DNA from: Agromyces flavus
GTDB lineage: Bacteria; Actinomycetota; Actinomycetes; Actinomycetales; Microbacteriaceae
Direction: 5' to 3'
Length of the DNA stretch: 64,000 bases
Assembly (NCBI RefSeq): GCF_900104685.1
Contig: NZ_LT629755.1
Coordinates: forward strand, 3,410,001-3,474,000
The notes under the pieces are model-generated. The model searched no databases. It was not told the origin of the DNA and saw only the letters and a program-made list of their open reading frames with translations. This document shows, one piece after another, positions 61,661 to 64,000 of this stretch (the first letter of the stretch is position 1; each line of letters begins with the position of its first letter). A program made the position numbers and the translations under genes.

Positions 61661-62395
61661 ATGAGCGACCAGGAGCCGACGCCGAACGGGGCCACGTCGC
61701 CCGAGCCCGACGCGATGCAGCCCACGGATTCTGCAGCGGCTGCACCGCCCGCGCCCCTCACGCGTGGCTGGCTCATCGGCGTCGGCGCCGCTGTGGTGGT
61801 GCTGTCGTTCGTGGCCGCCTTCCTGGGCGGATGGCTGGCCCGCTCGAGCACCGCGGAGGACGCGGCCGCGACCCCGCAGCCGACGGCGTCCGCGGAGGAG
61901 ACGGTGGACTACGAGGAGGCGCTCGAGGAGATCCTGCCGGCCGGCTCGGCGGTGCGTGCCGGAACCGGAGTTCCGGAGTCGGGCAAGGGCTACGAGGGCG
62001 ATGTCTACATCGACATCTCGACCTCCGACGTGTACCTCTTCCAGGATGACTGGACGCTCGTGGGCAACATCCGCGAGTCGGCCGCCGAGAACCTGACCGG
62101 CGAGCAGGGGCCGCAGGGCGCACAAGGCGCTCAAGGCGCCCAGGGCGAGCAGGGGGCCCAGGGCGAGCAGGGCGCGGCGGGCACGCCCGGCACGCAGGTG
62201 TCCCTCGGCGTCGGCGCTCCCGATCGTGCGGAGTGCACGGCCGACGGCGACATCTACATCGACACCGAGACCGTCGAGTTCTACGAATGCCGGAGCGGCG
62301 ACTGGACGCTGTTCGGACCGACGGGCGGAACGCCGCCCACCGCGCCCGAGTCGCCCGAGCCGACGCCGGAACCGACGCCGGAGAGTGAGGGATAG
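61661..62395 (+). CDS. Membrane-anchored protein with collagen-like repeats
   Basis: 244 residues. Cytoplasmic Pro/Ala-rich N-terminus, one helix at about 34-58 (GWLIGVGAAVVVLSFVAAFL), then an outer part with two similar segments, GYEGDVYIDISTSDVYLFQD and ADGDIYIDTETVEFYECRSG, joined by ten GXX triplets (GEQGPQGAQGAQ onward) of collagen type. The C-terminus is Pro/Glu-rich. The trimer-forming GXX stalk displays the small beta domains at the surface. GGAGGGGA precedes the ATG. Function unknown. Confidence 0.8.
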   Translation: MSDQEPTPNGATSPEPDAMQPTDSAAAAPPAPLTRGWLIGVGAAVVVLSFVAAFLGGWLARSSTAEDAAATPQPTASAEETVDYEEALEEILPAGSAVRAGTGVPESGKGYEGDVYIDISTSDVYLFQDDWTLVGNIRESAAENLTGEQGPQGAQGAQGAQGEQGAQGEQGAAGTPGTQVSLGVGAPDRAECTADGDIYIDTETVEFYECRSGDWTLFGPTGGTPPTAPESPEPTPEPTPESEG

Positions 62396-62458
62396 CCCGA
62401 CCCGTCGGCCCGGCGACGGCCGCTCGACTGGCGATCGCGCCATCCGTTCGGCATACTT

Positions 62459-62476
62459 ACTGACTGAACGGTCGGT
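62459..62476. promoter_or_regulatory. TetR/PaaR-like operator upstream of the thiolase
   Basis: ACTGACTGAACGGTCGGT is an imperfect dyad of the kind bound by TetR-type regulators of aromatic acid or fatty acid catabolism (compare ACTNACCG...CGGTNAGT). It directly follows CATACT (62452-62457), a likely -10, in an AT-richer stretch. Regulator gene not in the window. Confidence 0.5.
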
Positions 62477-62559
62477 TTTGAAATCGACTCCGAGCGGATG
62501 CCGCGACCCGCCGATGCGCTGGCGGGCGAGGTTCCAGACGACGCAGTCAGGAGAGACCC

Positions 62560-63762
62560 ATGGCCGAGGCCTACCTCGTCGGCGGAGTGCGGACGCCAGT
62601 CGGACGATACGGCGGGGCGCTCGCGGGTGTCCGACCCGACGACCTCGCGAGCCTCGTGGTCGGCGAGGCGATCCGGCGCGCGCGCATCGACGAGGAGGCG
62701 ATCGAGGCCGGCGCGGTCGACGAGGTCATCCTCGGTGCCGCGAACCAGGCCGGCGAAGACAATCGGAACGTCGCGCGCATGTCGGTGCTGCTCGCCGGCC
62801 TGCCCGATTCGGTGCCGGGCATCACGGTCAACCGGCTGTGCGCCTCGGGCATGTCGGCGATCATCATGGCCGCCCAGGCGATCCGGGCCGGCGACGCCGA
62901 CCTCATCATCGCGGGCGGCGTCGAGTCGATGACGCGGGCGCCCTGGGTGCAGGCCAAGCCCGAGAAGCCGTGGGCCAAGCCCGGCGAGGCCTACGACACC
63001 TCGATCGGCTGGCGCTTCCCCAATCCCGAACTGCTCGCACGCGAGAAGGCCACGTTCTCGATGCCCGAGACCGCGGAGGAGGTCGCGCGCGTCGACGGCA
63101 TCTCGCGCGAGGACGCCGACGCATTCGCGCTGCGCTCGCAGCAGCGCGCGGCCGCGGCCATCGACGCCGGCCGCTTCGAGGCTGAGATCGTGGGCGTCCC
63201 GACGGCCAAGGGGAAGGTGCTGGTCGACGAAGGCCCGCGGCGGGACACGTCGCTCGAGGTGCTTTCGGGGCTCCGTCCGGTCGTGCGGGGCGGCTCGGTG
63301 GTGACCGCCGGCAACTCGAGCTCGCTCAACGACGGCGCGAGCGCGATCGTCGTCGCGAGCGCGTCGGCCGTCGAGCGCTACGGGCTCACGCCGCGCGCCC
63401 GCGTGGTGGTCGGCGCGTCGGCGGGTCTCGCGCCCGAGATCATGGGCCTCGGCCCGGTGCCCGCGACCGAGAAGGCGCTCGAGCGCTCGGGCATCGATCT
63501 CGACGACATCGGGTCGGTCGAGCTCAACGAGGCGTTCGCCACGCAGTCGCTCGCGAGCATGCGGCGGCTCGGCCTCGACCCCGAGCGCGTCAACGCCGAC
63601 GGCGGGGCGATCGCCCTGGGCCATCCGCTCGGCTCGTCGGGCTGCCGGCTCGTCGTGACGCTGCTCGGGCGCATGGAGCGCGAGGACTCGCGCTACGGCC
63701 TCGCGACCATGTGCGTCGGCGTCGGCCAGGGCACCGCGCTGATCGTCGAGGGCATGCGATGA
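62560..63762 (+). CDS. Acetyl-CoA acyltransferase (thiolase)
   Basis: 400 residues, degradative thiolase. Active Cys in NRLCASGMSAI near residue 90, GGVESMTRAP, NEAFATQ, GGAIALGHPLGSSGCR (His) and CVGVGQGTA (second Cys). The length and the RTPVGRYGG start fit beta-ketoadipyl-CoA/3-oxoacyl-CoA thiolases (PcaF/PaaJ) as well as acetyl-CoA acetyltransferase. Coupled to an enoyl-CoA hydratase gene (ATGA), with a TetR-type site upstream, so phenylacetate or fatty-acid catabolism is likely. Confidence 0.92.
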   Translation: MAEAYLVGGVRTPVGRYGGALAGVRPDDLASLVVGEAIRRARIDEEAIEAGAVDEVILGAANQAGEDNRNVARMSVLLAGLPDSVPGITVNRLCASGMSAIIMAAQAIRAGDADLIIAGGVESMTRAPWVQAKPEKPWAKPGEAYDTSIGWRFPNPELLAREKATFSMPETAEEVARVDGISREDADAFALRSQQRAAAAIDAGRFEAEIVGVPTAKGKVLVDEGPRRDTSLEVLSGLRPVVRGGSVVTAGNSSSLNDGASAIVVASASAVERYGLTPRARVVVGASAGLAPEIMGLGPVPATEKALERSGIDLDDIGSVELNEAFATQSLASMRRLGLDPERVNADGGAIALGHPLGSSGCRLVVTLLGRMEREDSRYGLATMCVGVGQGTALIVEGMR

Positions 63763-64000
63763 ACTCGCCGGATGTCGCGGTGTCACCGGATGTGCCCTCG
63801 CCGCTGCTCGTCGAACGCCGCGACGATCGGGTCGTCGCGACCCTGAACCGTCCCGACAAGCGCAACGCGATCGACCAGGCCACGATCGACGCGCTGCACG
63901 CGCTGTGCGCCGAGCTCGAGGCCGAGCCGCGCACCCTGGTCATCACCGGCGCGGGCGGGGTGTTCGCATCCGGCGCCGACATCGCGCAGCTCCGCGAGCG
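63759..64000 (+). CDS. Enoyl-CoA hydratase/isomerase family protein, cut by window edge
   Basis: First 80 residues only. LLVERRDDRVVATLNRPDKR then NAIDQATIDALHALC is the crotonase N-terminus and VITGAGGVFASGADIAQL holds the oxyanion-hole residues. Overlaps the thiolase stop (ATGA). Probably PaaF/PaaG- or FadB-like hydration of an enoyl-CoA; the rest lies to the right of the window. Confidence 0.9.
   Translation, partial: MNSPDVAVSPDVPSPLLVERRDDRVVATLNRPDKRNAIDQATIDALHALCAELEAEPRTLVITGAGGVFASGADIAQLRE

Overview
The window is very GC-rich with dense, short-gapped genes and many GTG starts. It carries hallmark actinobacterial genes: a DUF3073 protein next to purM, a chaplin-like sortase-anchored surface protein, a SwrC-like RND pump, a MoaC-Mog fusion and a TipA-type MerR regulator. 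The best guess is a chromosomal segment from a member of the Microbacteriaceae (Agromyces, Microbacterium or Leifsonia-like); genus cannot be settled from sequence alone. I saw no rRNA, tRNA, CRISPR array, insertion sequence, phage gene or attachment site.

Layout. 1-7.9 kb: purF (cut by the left edge) and purM, separated by a secreted trypsin-like protease, a class I amidotransferase, a ribbon-helix-helix protein of unknown type, a hotdog thioesterase and an unknown protein; then an LLM-family oxidoreductase, a membrane protein and DUF3073. 8-15.4 kb: a flavin monooxygenase-like protein, a pair of fluoride channel genes (crcB), a PadR/DUF4097 operon with palindromic operators, a TipA-like MerR regulator, a small secreted protein and a divergent YczE/MocR pair. 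15.6-23.5 kb: two cell-surface genes separated by a strongly folded junction, an RND transporter, a copper-linked DUF305 lipoprotein, a GntR regulator and a DUF4440 protein. 23.5-31.4 kb: a CopB-type copper ATPase with a striking His ladder, a calcium-type P-ATPase, an epimerase-like protein, a formimidoylglutamase candidate (hutG) and a SixA phosphatase.

31.5-44.4 kb is a molybdenum island: molybdate importer modABC with its own HTH-TOBE regulator, most of the molybdenum cofactor pathway (moaA, moaC-mog fusion, moaD, moaE, moeB/rhodanese, two moeA genes, mobA fused to DUF6457), and a likely customer, a sulfite-oxidase-fold molybdoenzyme translationally coupled to a flavin reductase and a zinc-ribbon protein. 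45.6-52.8 kb holds the histidine utilisation genes hutI, hutU and hutH with an IclR regulator, interrupted by an M23 peptidase. 52.8-64 kb: a glycosyltransferase, an ABM-domain membrane protein, a BrkB-family membrane protein, an esterase, unknown membrane proteins, a DEAD-box helicase with a long RDDRAPRR tail, a collagen-like membrane protein and a thiolase/enoyl-CoA hydratase pair cut by the right edge.

The strongest regulatory result is a three-site histidine regulon. The 16-bp palindrome GTCCGGGATACCGGAC occurs identically before hutU and hutH and with 14/16 identity before the distant arginase-family gene at 29967. In all three the palindrome is centred 62.5 bp before the start codon, and in all three a T----T hexamer sits exactly six bases before the start, as expected for leaderless mRNAs activated from the -62 position. 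This ties the remote hydrolase to histidine breakdown. Other notable signals are two copies of a TACCC-N3-GGGGGTA copper box, two proteins with strong in-frame internal ribosome sites (TipA-like and MobA-DUF6457), widespread leaderless promoters, and a strand-symmetric GGATGCC/GGCATCC word that overrides normal codon choice.
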